A stretch of 64,000 nt of DNA from NCBI RefSeq assembly GCF_007655305.1, contig NZ_VLOG01000045.1, positions 67,096 through 131,095 of the forward strand, read 5' to 3'. Position numbers and translations under genes: made by a program. This DNA comes from Algoriphagus algorifonticola (GTDB lineage: Bacteria > Bacteroidota > Bacteroidia > Cytophagales > Cyclobacteriaceae). The notes under the pieces were generated by a model. The model had not been told where the DNA came from. It made no database searches and saw nothing but the letters and a program-made list of their open reading frames with translations. Positions within the stretch are counted from its first letter, which is position 1. The number at the start of each line of letters is the position of its first letter. Below, piece after piece: positions 23,670 to 32,078 of the stretch.

Positions 23670-24267
23670 TTTCAAGTTTTTTCTTCCAATCCAAATAGCC
23701 AAAAATTGCCACAACGAATAGGAAGACAGTTAAAATTGCAAATAAAATCAAGCCTTTATAGATCAAAAGTGGTATGGCTATCAAGTTGGAAATATTGAGC
23801 CAGATCCAGTTTTCCAGCTTTCTTTTAGCTAAAAGCCACATCCCCGCCCAGGCAGTTGAAGAGATCAGAGAGTCTAAAAGGGGTACATCAGAATCAGTAA
23901 AGCCCGTAAGGAATCCATATAAAACTCCCCAGCCCACCAAAGCTATACCCCATGAAACTAGCTGCTCAATTTTAGAACTTCGGCTGATTTGTGGAGCTCC
24001 AAAACCGGATTTACTATTCCATTTTGCCCAACCATATATGCTCATGACCAGGTAATAGGCATTGAGGAGCGTTTCTGCATATAATTTGGCTTGAATAAGT
24101 ACCACAGCCCCTGCACAGATACTGATGATTCCAGCGGGATATAGCAAAACTTTATCCTTGCGCGCTAAAAGCACTTCTGTTACGCCAAAACAAACGGCAA
24201 CACATTCAAGAGCTCCGGTATTACTAATCTGCTGCCAAAGCAGATCCATGCTTAAATTAATTTCCAT
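23641..24267 (-). CDS. pnuC: PnuC-family vitamin transporter, probably thiamine (PnuT type)
   Basis: A SWEET-like, seven-helix inner-membrane facilitator of about 208 residues. The family block YYLVMSIYGWAKWNSKSG (about 82-99) is the diagnostic YxxWxxWxxx region, and helices with LLARKDKVLLYPAGIIS and WIWLNISNLIAIPLLIYKGL complete the fold. PnuC proteins carry nicotinamide riboside, but members under TPP riboswitch control transport thiamine (PnuT). The TPP riboswitch at 24309-24398 directly precedes this gene, which decides for thiamine. The start is uncertain: ATG 24267 is used, with 24291 and 24249 as alternatives. The 3' end overlaps the acyl-CoA dehydrogenase-like gene. Confidence 0.93.
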   Translation of the reverse strand: MEINLSMDLLWQQISNTGALECVAVCFGVTEVLLARKDKVLLYPAGIISICAGAVVLIQAKLYAETLLNAYYLVMSIYGWAKWNSKSGFGAPQISRSSKIEQLVSWGIALVGWGVLYGFLTGFTDSDVPLLDSLISSTAWAGMWLLAKRKLENWIWLNISNLIAIPLLIYKGLILFAILTVFLFVVAIFGYLDWKKKLENDPYELQPV

Positions 24268-24308
24268 TTGAATAACGCTAAGATTATTCAAAAAAGGAGG
24301 TTTGGAAA

Positions 24309-24398
24309 ATCTTCCCTACGCCGGCATTACCCGGATCAGGTGCTCAGTGGATTACCACCGATGGGTATGATCTCAGCCTTTAATTTAAGGCACCCCTT
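24309..24398 (-). promoter_or_regulatory. TPP riboswitch (THI element)
   Basis: Read on the minus strand: GGGGTGCC opens P1/P2, then GGCTGAGAT-CATACCC (the pyrimidine-sensing CTGAGA loop), a variable P3 hairpin ATCGGTGGTAATCC, then ACCTGATCCGGGTAATGCC and GCGTAGGGAAG. These are the invariant THI-box blocks in the right order and spacing. It lies directly upstream of the pnuC-family gene and should reduce its expression when thiamine pyrophosphate is high. Confidence 0.96.
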
Positions 24399-24486
24399 TA
24401 TTGATAGTACGAAGGTAGCAGTTAGTTCTGAAAGGAAAAAGTTACTTATCCCAAAAGGCGGATCGCAGCCGTAGGTTCGATATTGA

Positions 24487-24910
24487 CTACACGGAAGCTA
24501 TTGTCGTTGAATAACTGTACATCTTAGTATTTGATGAATTGATAACTTGAATGTTCATCGTTGGGCTCGCTAAAATGTTGTAAAATAAAGGTTGAACCCT
24601 CTCTGCTATTCGAAATTCGTCTTTCGTAAATCTCAAATCCTCTCTGCCCGCAAGTACTTCGCTATTCATCATTCGATGTTCAGTGTTCATTTGTTGAGTA
24701 ATTGGGTAATCGAGTAATTGAGTAAAAAAAGCTAAAAGTTCATGGTCCCCTCCTTCGGCGGGCAGGCACCGATCATCGTCAAACTCGCTTAAATGCTATC
24801 GAATTAGAATTAAGTCCTTTCGGCCGCTCGTAATTATCTTTCCTACTCGACTCTCGCTTCTCGTCTCTCGCATCTAGCATCTCGCATCTCGTCTCCTACC
24901 CCTCCATTTT
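24487..24910. repeat. Dispersed intergenic repeat cluster, copy 1
   Basis: A mosaic of short modules shared with 54950-55230 in the opposite orientation. Shared units include TTCATCGTTGGGCTCGCT, TACTTCGCTATT-ATCATTCGATGTTCA, GAGTAATTGAGTAAAAA, CCTCCTTCGGCGGGCAGGCACCG and AATTAGAATTAAGTC. It ends in iterated CTCGCATCT / TCTCGTCTC units (about 24845-24896). No coding frame is conserved. The 24400-25046 gap is otherwise empty. Confidence 0.75.
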
Positions 24911-25046
24911 CCAAAAAGCATCCTCCACGACAGTTCTTTAAAAATTTTTATAAACTTTAAGCCGATCTAAGAGTTAGCTTCGTAAGTGCAGATGAAATAG
25001 GACTCCTTGAATCAATAGTTCTTAAATTCGTACTTAAATTCAACTG

Positions 25047-25715
25047 ATGGATCAGCCAGTTTTAATGATTTATGCCCTTTCTCCTGCTTATCAAGCTAGG
25101 AGAAAAAGCCTTTTTGGGGCAGCTCATTATGCTGACGCAGTTAAACTTTTCCAAGATCTTCATAATAAAACAGAATCCTTAGCTCAAAACTCAGGTTTAA
25201 AAACCTTTTGGTTTTTTGATCATCTCCAGGAAGGAACAAGTTTTGGAGAGCGCTATGCCAATGCTTTCAAAGAAGTTTTTTCAAAGGGTTACCAAAAGGT
25301 TATATCCATTGGAAATGATATTCCCGAACTGGAATTATCTCATATTGAGAAGGCGAGTAAATCTCTGATCCATTCTAAGGCTGTACTTGGTCCTGCTGCA
25401 GATGGTGGAGATTACTTAATTGCGCTGACCGAAGAATCTTTTTATGAAGAGGAATTTAAAAATCTACCTTGGAATAAGGATAGCTTACACTCTAAACTTT
25501 TGCAATTACTCTCCTCTTATACTTCAGTCGAGCAACTCGAGTGCCTAGTAGATATAGATGACTTTCAATCTTTAGTTATAGTCAGAAAGAATGTTAACTG
25601 GATTGCAATCCTGCTTTTTAGTTTAAAATCATTCATTCTCTATACAAAAACTGTTTTCGAGAAATTACTCCTACCAAAGGATAATCCCCTAAGGGCACCT
25701 CCCCTTTCCATTTAA
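25047..25715 (+). CDS. DUF2064 / TIGR04282-type glycosyltransferase-like protein
   Basis: The 222-residue product has a nucleotide-sugar-transferase-like alpha/beta fold. The blocks are an N-terminal strand PVLMIYALSP, a mid segment KVISIGNDIPEL (about 90-101) corresponding to the D-x-P metal site, and VLGPAADGGDYLIALTEESF (about 113-132), the diagnostic family signature. Relatives are called rSAM/selenodomain-associated transferases, with unknown acceptors. Here the catalytic-type D residues are present. It precedes a SusC/SusD pair by ~80 bases in the same direction, but a functional link is not evident. Confidence 0.85.
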   Translation: MDQPVLMIYALSPAYQARRKSLFGAAHYADAVKLFQDLHNKTESLAQNSGLKTFWFFDHLQEGTSFGERYANAFKEVFSKGYQKVISIGNDIPELELSHIEKASKSLIHSKAVLGPAADGGDYLIALTEESFYEEEFKNLPWNKDSLHSKLLQLLSSYTSVEQLECLVDIDDFQSLVIVRKNVNWIAILLFSLKSFILYTKTVFEKLLLPKDNPLRAPPLSI

Positions 25716-25796
25716 TCAATTATCAACCTTTTCTTCAAATCAAATCTTCCCTGGAGCTATTCCTTCAGGGACATCTATTCATTTATTCAATTGTAT

Positions 25797-28700
25797 ATGA
25801 AATTTTCATTTACCCTTTTACTTCTGCTCAGTATGCAGCTGGTTTTTGGCCAGTCTATGACCTATGAGAGTAGAATTTTGGATGTAAGTGGCATTCCTAT
25901 CCCAGGCGCCACTGTTACCGAACTTGGAACTTCCAATGTGGCTATTTCTGACCAAGACGGTAGATTTAGAATCAGTTCTTCCAAGCAAAATCTGACCTTG
26001 AGGATCAGTTTTATCGGCTTCGAAACTCAAGATGTTGTCATCAACGACGGTGTTTTGAAAAAGGAGATCAAACTGCTCGAGTCCACTGAAAATCTGGAGG
26101 AATTTGTGGTAACTGCCTTAGGAGTAGAAAGGCAAAGACAATCCCTTTCTTCTGCAGTGACCACCATCGGCTCCAGAGAGCTAAGCGATGTTCCTCAAAC
26201 CAACTTGATTAATTCACTTTCCGGTCAAGTTGCCGGGGTTCAAATCACCAATGGATCTTCAGGCGTTGGTTCAAGTTCCCGAATTATTATTCGAGGTGAA
26301 AACTCCATCAGTGGCAACAATCAGGCTCTTATTGTAATAGACGGAGTACCTATTATCAACGAGCAAATTACCAGTGATCTTTTCAATGATGGAGCAAATA
26401 TCCAGGAAGTAGACTTCGGAAATGGTGCTGCCGAAATCAACCCTGATGATATTGAATCCATCACCATTTTGAAAGGACCAGGTTCTGCAGCTCTGTATGG
26501 CGCAAGGGCTGCCAACGGAGTTGTCTTGATTACTACCAAAAAAGGTAGAAAAAAGCAGGGAATAGGTGTAACAACCAGCTCCTTGCTAACTTTTGATGGC
26601 CTTTTGACACTCCCTGATTACCAAAATGAGTACGGAGGAGGATCTAATGGACAATATTCTTTCCAAAATGGTATTGGCGCAGGGGTCAATGATGGAGGAA
26701 TTTCCAGTTATGGACCAAGGCTTAATCAAGGGCTTTTGATTGCCCAGTTTGATAGCCCATCTGTAGATATCAATGGAAATCCAGTTAGAGCAGGCGATGT
26801 AATCAGCAGAAGAAGACCTGATGGTACATTTACTGCTATCACTCCTACTCCATGGATCGCGAGACCCAATAATGTGAGAGATTTTTTCAGAACTGGCGTC
26901 ACTTCTCAAAATAACATTGCTGTCACTTCAGGCAATGAAAAAGGAGGAGCCAGAATAGCTTATAGCAATTTGAGAAATGAGGGAATTCTGCCCAACACGG
27001 ATCTTAAAAGAGATGGTTTGGCCCTGAGCATTAACCAAGCATTGACGGAAAAATTCAGAGTAGACCTTTTTACCAACTTTATCAATTCCAGAAGTGATAA
27101 TCGACCCAACTTAGGTTATGGGTATGAAAACGTCATGTATGGCTTCAACTGGACAGGTAGAAATTTTGATATTTCTTCTTTGAGAGATTACTGGCAAGCT
27201 GGGCAAGTAGGTATTCAACATTTTGATTTCAACTACTTATGGTTGACCAATCCGTATTTGACACTGTTTGAAAACACCAATAGCTTTGTTAAAAACAGGG
27301 TTTTAGGAAATCTTGCTCTTACCTATGATTTCACCAATAAGCTAAGCCTTCGTGTGAGAACAGGAATTGACAATTCATCAGATTCCAGAGCATTCAGAAG
27401 AGCATTCAGTACCAATAGACGAGTTTTCGGAGGTTATAGAGAAGATGATGTAAGGCTATTCGAAATGAATTCCGACATTCTCCTTACCTACTCTGATCAA
27501 TTCAATTCTGACTGGCTATATTCAGTATCTGCCGGAGCTAACCGCTTAGACCAGAATATCAATTATTCCTACACAGAAGCCAACCAATTGGCCTTACCTG
27601 GAATCTACACTATAGAAAACTCTAGAGTGCCTTTGAGAGGAAGCAGTCAGATTTTTGATAAAAGAATCAACAGTGTGTATGCCTTCGGTAACTTCAGCTA
27701 TAGATCGGTTCTATTTATTGATCTGACCTTAAGAAATGACTGGAGCAGTACCTTACCGGCTGAAAACAACTCTTTTGCTTATTACTCAGGCGGATTGAGT
27801 TATGTGCTTTCCAAAGGACTTCCGCTTCCAAAATCCATTTCAAATGCAACAGTTCGATTCAACGTTGCAAGTGTGGGAAATGACACGAATCCTTATCAGC
27901 TAAACAATACCTTTCAGTTTAACCAGAATTACGGTTCATTCACTCGAGTAACCAACGGTACAGTATTAAACAATCCAAATCTAAAGCCTGAAAGACTGAA
28001 TTCTTTGGAGGCTGGAATGGCATTCGGACTTTGGAGAGACAGAATTCAAACAGATATTGCCATTTTCCAAAACACCAGTATCAACCAGATTATCGGACGA
28101 CCAATTTCAACGGCTTCTGGTTTCAGTAATATCATTGAAAATGGAGGCGAAGTAAGAACTCGAGGCTTGGAAGCAAGTGTTCAGGCTTTGATGTTTGAAA
28201 GAGGAGCTTTCAGCTGGAGCTTGGGAGCAAATTTCACCACCTACAGAAGTGTGGTAACTGAACTTCCGGAAGGAGTGGATCAGTATGTAACCGGCGAGGC
28301 CAGCGTGTTTAGAGGTTCTGGAGGGTCTAACTCTGTATTCTACATTGCAAGGAAAAATGGAAGAATCGGCGATATGTATGGATCTGGTTTCCAAGAGTTT
28401 GAAGGCCAGACAATTTTCGGATCCAACGGACTTCCAATCCAGGACGGAAGGTTGAGGCTTTTAGGTAATTACAACCCTGATTTCTTTGTGGGTCTAACCA
28501 ATCAATTCCGTTACAAAAAACTCCAGTTGGGATTTGTTTTCGATTGGAGACAGGGAGGAACCATAGTTTCCAGAACGAGAGCATTGGGCAGTACATCGGG
28601 AGTGCTAAAAGAAACTTTGGAAGGAAGAGAGACTGGAGTAGTTGGACAAGGAGTCATGAATGTAGGAACTCCTGAAAATCCTCAATATGTGCCAAATACG

Positions 28701-29018
28701 ACTGTTGTACCTGCAAGCTCATTTTACAACAACTTCTTTGACAGAGGAAATGAAGCTTCAGCACTATACGATGCTTCTTACCTGAAATTAAGACAATTGA
28801 GCTTGTACTATGACCTACCTCAGCAATGGGTAAATTCTATCGGGTTCAATTACATCAAAGTGGGTTTTGTGGGAAGTAATCTTCTTCTATTCACAGAAAA
28901 TCCTCACTTCGATCCAGAACTCAACGCCATGCAAGGAAGAAACTTGACCTATGGAGTTGAAGACATGTCTTATCCGTCTACCAGAAGCTTTGGTTTTAGC
29001 ATCAAAACAGAATTTTAA
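25797..29018 (+). CDS. SusC/RagA-family TonB-dependent outer-membrane transporter
   Basis: A ~1073-residue outer-membrane receptor from ATG 25797 (MKFSFTLLLLLSMQLVFGQ, a signal peptide). After it comes a carboxypeptidase-regulatory-like domain (RILDVSGIPIPGATVTELGTSNVAISDQDGRF), then the plug with SGQVAGVQITNG and VIDGVPI ... PDDIESITILKGPGSAALYGARAANGVVLITTKKG, and finally a C-terminal 22-strand barrel ending in Phe (FSIKTEF). It imports an oligomer or metabolite bound by the SusD partner encoded two bases downstream. No glycan-degrading enzyme is nearby, so it is not a classical polysaccharide-utilisation locus and the substrate is unknown. Confidence 0.97.
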   Translation: MKFSFTLLLLLSMQLVFGQSMTYESRILDVSGIPIPGATVTELGTSNVAISDQDGRFRISSSKQNLTLRISFIGFETQDVVINDGVLKKEIKLLESTENLEEFVVTALGVERQRQSLSSAVTTIGSRELSDVPQTNLINSLSGQVAGVQITNGSSGVGSSSRIIIRGENSISGNNQALIVIDGVPIINEQITSDLFNDGANIQEVDFGNGAAEINPDDIESITILKGPGSAALYGARAANGVVLITTKKGRKKQGIGVTTSSLLTFDGLLTLPDYQNEYGGGSNGQYSFQNGIGAGVNDGGISSYGPRLNQGLLIAQFDSPSVDINGNPVRAGDVISRRRPDGTFTAITPTPWIARPNNVRDFFRTGVTSQNNIAVTSGNEKGGARIAYSNLRNEGILPNTDLKRDGLALSINQALTEKFRVDLFTNFINSRSDNRPNLGYGYENVMYGFNWTGRNFDISSLRDYWQAGQVGIQHFDFNYLWLTNPYLTLFENTNSFVKNRVLGNLALTYDFTNKLSLRVRTGIDNSSDSRAFRRAFSTNRRVFGGYREDDVRLFEMNSDILLTYSDQFNSDWLYSVSAGANRLDQNINYSYTEANQLALPGIYTIENSRVPLRGSSQIFDKRINSVYAFGNFSYRSVLFIDLTLRNDWSSTLPAENNSFAYYSGGLSYVLSKGLPLPKSISNATVRFNVASVGNDTNPYQLNNTFQFNQNYGSFTRVTNGTVLNNPNLKPERLNSLEAGMAFGLWRDRIQTDIAIFQNTSINQIIGRPISTASGFSNIIENGGEVRTRGLEASVQALMFERGAFSWSLGANFTTYRSVVTELPEGVDQYVTGEASVFRGSGGSNSVFYIARKNGRIGDMYGSGFQEFEGQTIFGSNGLPIQDGRLRLLGNYNPDFFVGLTNQFRYKKLQLGFVFDWRQGGTIVSRTRALGSTSGVLKETLEGRETGVVGQGVMNVGTPENPQYVPNTTVVPASSFYNNFFDRGNEASALYDASYLKLRQLSLYYDLPQQWVNSIGFNYIKVGFVGSNLLLFTENPHFDPELNAMQGRNLTYGVEDMSYPSTRSFGFSIKTEF

Positions 29019-29020
29019 TC

Positions 29021-30460
29021 ATGAAGAATTTATATAAAGTAGGAATATGTGGAATGCTTTTACTTTCCCTTTCCTGCACCGAAGATTTTGAAGAAATCAA
29101 TACGAATCCGAATTCACCGGAAGCGATTGGTCCGCAGTTTTTACTATCCAATGTGATTTCTGTCGCAGCAGATGAAAACACCTATGATCAGGGTTTCAGG
29201 CTGGCAAATTATCTTGCACAGTTTGCTGCAAGTGTGGAATTTGAGCGAATTGATCGATACGAAATGGGGAGTAACGCCCAGTATTGGAATCAAAATTTCC
29301 GTTTGTTGAACGATATTAAGTCAATCCAGACTAACCCTGCCACCAACGAGGCTTACAATGCAGTAGCTGACATCATGAAATGCTACTTATTCTCTCAATT
29401 GACAGATATGTGGGGAGATATTCCGTATTCTGAAGCATTGAAGGCGAGTGATGGCTTGTATAGCCCAAAATATGACACGCAGGAATTTGTATATACAAAC
29501 CCTGAGATCGGGATTTTGGCAACTTTGAAAAAAGCATCTGAAACTTTGGCATCTACTACCAATGGTATTCAGGGAGATATGATGTTCAACAATGATTTGG
29601 TGAAATGGAGAAGATTTGCCAATTCATTAAGATTCAGATATCTGCTTAGAATCAGCAAAAGGCTGACAAACTTCTCTGAGATGCAGGCACTTGTGGATCA
29701 AAACGATATGATGCAAGGGAATTCAGACAATGCGGTAGTTCCTTACTTGGCATCAGCACCAAACCAATGGCCCATGTCCCAGTCTGCTTTGGGCTTATAC
29801 CAAGAACACAGAATGACTCTCACAGTGGATTCTGTATTGAAAGCTTGGAATGACCCAAGACAGGCGGTTTTGTACAAACCAACTCAGCAAAGTGTCATCA
29901 ATGGAAATCCTCAGTTTAAAGGTTTGCAAAATGGCCTTAATCGAGAAACCATCAATGAAAGGGGAATACAATTAAACGATATCTCCCTCTTTGGAGCTGT
30001 TTTCAGAGATGTGCCAAATGGCGTTGACGGACAGTTTATGCAGTATGCTGAATTGCAGTTTGCTCTAGCAGAAGCCGTAGCTAGAGGATACATTCAGGGC
30101 GATATGAAAGCATACTATGAAAAGGGCGTTAGAGCCAGCTTTGCCTATTGGAAAGTTCCAGTTCCTGTCGATTATTTCCAGCGAGTTAATGTATCTCTGG
30201 ATACAGGAGATGCTTTGACTAAAATTCTGACTCAAAAATGGCTAGCCTTGATAAATAATGGTCATGAAGCTTGGTTTAATGTAAGGAGAACTGGTATTCC
30301 TGCACTCAAGCCGGGACCTGATAATTTAAATGAAGGCCGCTATCCGGTGAGGTATCTTTATCCTGAATCTGAGCAGGCAGTTAATAAGTCAAATTATGAT
30401 GAGGCTGCAGCAAGAATGGGTGGAGACAACATCAACAGCAAGGTCTGGTGGGAAAAATAA
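29021..30460 (+). CDS. SusD/RagB-family (SusD-like_2) surface lipoprotein
   Basis: The 479-residue lipoprotein has signal peptide and lipobox LLSLSC (Cys about 19), so it is displayed on the outer membrane over its SusC partner. It matches the SusD-like_2 branch: EINTNPNSPEAI near the start, CYLFSQLTDMWGDIPYSEAL (about 122-141), KWRRFANSLRFRYLLRISK and the terminal segment EAWFNVRRTGIPAL followed by RYPVRYLYPESEQAVNKSNY. It starts 2 bases after the SusC stop (coupled) and ends before a bidirectional terminator at 30477-30515. Confidence 0.95.
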   Translation: MKNLYKVGICGMLLLSLSCTEDFEEINTNPNSPEAIGPQFLLSNVISVAADENTYDQGFRLANYLAQFAASVEFERIDRYEMGSNAQYWNQNFRLLNDIKSIQTNPATNEAYNAVADIMKCYLFSQLTDMWGDIPYSEALKASDGLYSPKYDTQEFVYTNPEIGILATLKKASETLASTTNGIQGDMMFNNDLVKWRRFANSLRFRYLLRISKRLTNFSEMQALVDQNDMMQGNSDNAVVPYLASAPNQWPMSQSALGLYQEHRMTLTVDSVLKAWNDPRQAVLYKPTQQSVINGNPQFKGLQNGLNRETINERGIQLNDISLFGAVFRDVPNGVDGQFMQYAELQFALAEAVARGYIQGDMKAYYEKGVRASFAYWKVPVPVDYFQRVNVSLDTGDALTKILTQKWLALINNGHEAWFNVRRTGIPALKPGPDNLNEGRYPVRYLYPESEQAVNKSNYDEAAARMGGDNINSKVWWEK

Positions 30461-30476
30461 AATTAGCAAACTGACA

Positions 30477-30515
30477 TAAAAAAAACTGCCTCCAAAAGAG
30501 GCAGTCTTTTTTTAT
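30477..30515. terminator. Bidirectional terminator between the convergent SusCD pairs
   Basis: ACTGCCTC/GAGGCAGT, an 8-bp stem with a 5-base loop, is flanked by an A-run and a T-run so it can serve both transcripts. Confidence 0.9.
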
Positions 30516-30534
30516 TTTAAACCATAATCAAATC

Positions 30535-31977
30535 TTAATGGAATGGCAAGACCAACTCAGAGGTCTTGTTCTCAACCAAAATTCTATTAATGTTATGTCT
30601 GATGGTACAAATTCCAGCTGCAGCATCATAGTCAAAGGCATCTAATTCATCTTTGATAGAATCAATGAATGGAGGGATTACAGGCGAAGTACCAGGACTT
30701 CCCGCATCAATATTTGGATTGGCCAAGTATTCCACTTCAGATATCACCAATTTGATTCCCATGTCTGCCAATCTTCTACCTTCAGCGATAAAGATCTCCT
30801 GACGCATCAAGTAAAGAGTTTCCAATGCATCATCCAGATCAGTTAAAGCATCGATATCTGCAACAGAAACTGATGTTCCAGAAATAGTCGGTACAGTTAC
30901 ATTTCCAGACTTTCTATCCAAAACCAAACCTTCGATCAAAGGAGCACCTGGAGAGAAACGCACCTGAACATCCGAGTTGTTAGGTCTTGAGCCAGGATTC
31001 AATTGGGTTCTGTCTTGCTGATTGTTATTGAAAGTTGACCGCTCACGGCCGCCTACCAAATTAACAATGTCAGTCATTACAGATTTAGCTGAATTCAGGT
31101 TGTTATCGGAAATAGCAGCTTCAGCTAGAATCAAATGAGCTTCTTCAATTTTGAATATTGCTACAGGGCTGGCCTGACTGGCTCCTCTGAAGAAATACTT
31201 TGGATCCAAAAAGTCCATTCTTGGCAATACCTGTAAATCATCAAAATTACCTCTGTCATAAAGGGCTGTTTGCATAGTGTTCACAGGACCTTGTGCCTGA
31301 TCAAACTGTGCATAATAAACCAAATTAGGAGCCTTTGAAATCGCCGAATTGGCAGCCTGAACTGCTTCAGCTTTGTTTCCTAAACGGTAATTAGCTCTTG
31401 CTATTCCCAAGCTTGCAGCAGCACTGATTTGGGTATTGGAAGAGGATTCCGCCAAACGGAATGTTTCAACTGCCATCCCTAGGATGGATCTCCATTCTAC
31501 TGCCTCTCCTCCTGCCGTCACCGGAAGGAAAGAGAAGTACTCACCGCTTAAGAGGTAAGAATAAGCTTTGTAGAAATTCAATTCAGCTTCCTGTTCTACT
31601 GTTGTCAGAGGGTCGGCATTTTTTACGACCGTCAGACCGTAATCCGCCATTTCTCTCAAACGACCCAACTGAAACTGGAACCCATTGATATCTGCGTCCT
31701 GAGGACGGATAGTTAGGTTATCCAGGTTTTGGTTATAGAAAGTTTGAACGTTCTCATAATTATCCGATCCTATTTCCAGAAAGGTAACATGAGCGTTTAC
31801 CGTCAGAGCCAATTGTCTTTTTACCCCAGCCACCCATGGTGTCATGGGATTATTGGTGTTCAAGATGGCCTCTTCTGTAAGATTGGGGTTGGTAACTTCC
31901 GTTGGGTCTACCAAATCACAACCTGAGGACATCAATATTCCTCCCAGTAATAAATATGTTAATGCTGTTTTTTTCAT
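30535..31977 (-). CDS. SusD/RagB-family surface lipoprotein
   Basis: A 480-residue lipoprotein with a signal peptide and lipobox LMSSGC (Cys about 20). SusD features include NPNLTEEAIL, the helical TPR-like core (ELNFYKAYSYLLSGEYFSFLP), FKIEEAHLILAEAAISDNNLNSAKSVMTDIVNLVGGR and the C-terminal LYLMRQEIFIAEGRRLADMGIKLVI segment, typical of RagB/SusD partners with E..LR/RR motifs. It is downstream of the SusC-like gene at 32079-34895 (101-base gap) and convergent with the other pair. The ligand is unknown; the sequence differs clearly from the other SusD, so the two pairs probably bind different compounds. Confidence 0.9.
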   Translation of the reverse strand: MKKTALTYLLLGGILMSSGCDLVDPTEVTNPNLTEEAILNTNNPMTPWVAGVKRQLALTVNAHVTFLEIGSDNYENVQTFYNQNLDNLTIRPQDADINGFQFQLGRLREMADYGLTVVKNADPLTTVEQEAELNFYKAYSYLLSGEYFSFLPVTAGGEAVEWRSILGMAVETFRLAESSSNTQISAAASLGIARANYRLGNKAEAVQAANSAISKAPNLVYYAQFDQAQGPVNTMQTALYDRGNFDDLQVLPRMDFLDPKYFFRGASQASPVAIFKIEEAHLILAEAAISDNNLNSAKSVMTDIVNLVGGRERSTFNNNQQDRTQLNPGSRPNNSDVQVRFSPGAPLIEGLVLDRKSGNVTVPTISGTSVSVADIDALTDLDDALETLYLMRQEIFIAEGRRLADMGIKLVISEVEYLANPNIDAGSPGTSPVIPPFIDSIKDELDAFDYDAAAGICTIRHNINRILVENKTSELVLPFH

Positions 31978-32078
31978 GTGTTTAAAATTTTTCTCAAAGG
32001 ATAGTTGAAACCCTGATTCAAAGAGGAGATATCTTCCTGCGAATAATTGATTGCTTTAGGTTTCATCATTCACTTTGA

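Noticed and set aside
24845-24896. Iterated CTCGCATCT-type units considered as a CRISPR array
   Set aside because: Units are only 8-10 bases with no regular 25-40 base spacers and no cas genes; they fit the dispersed repeat cluster instead.
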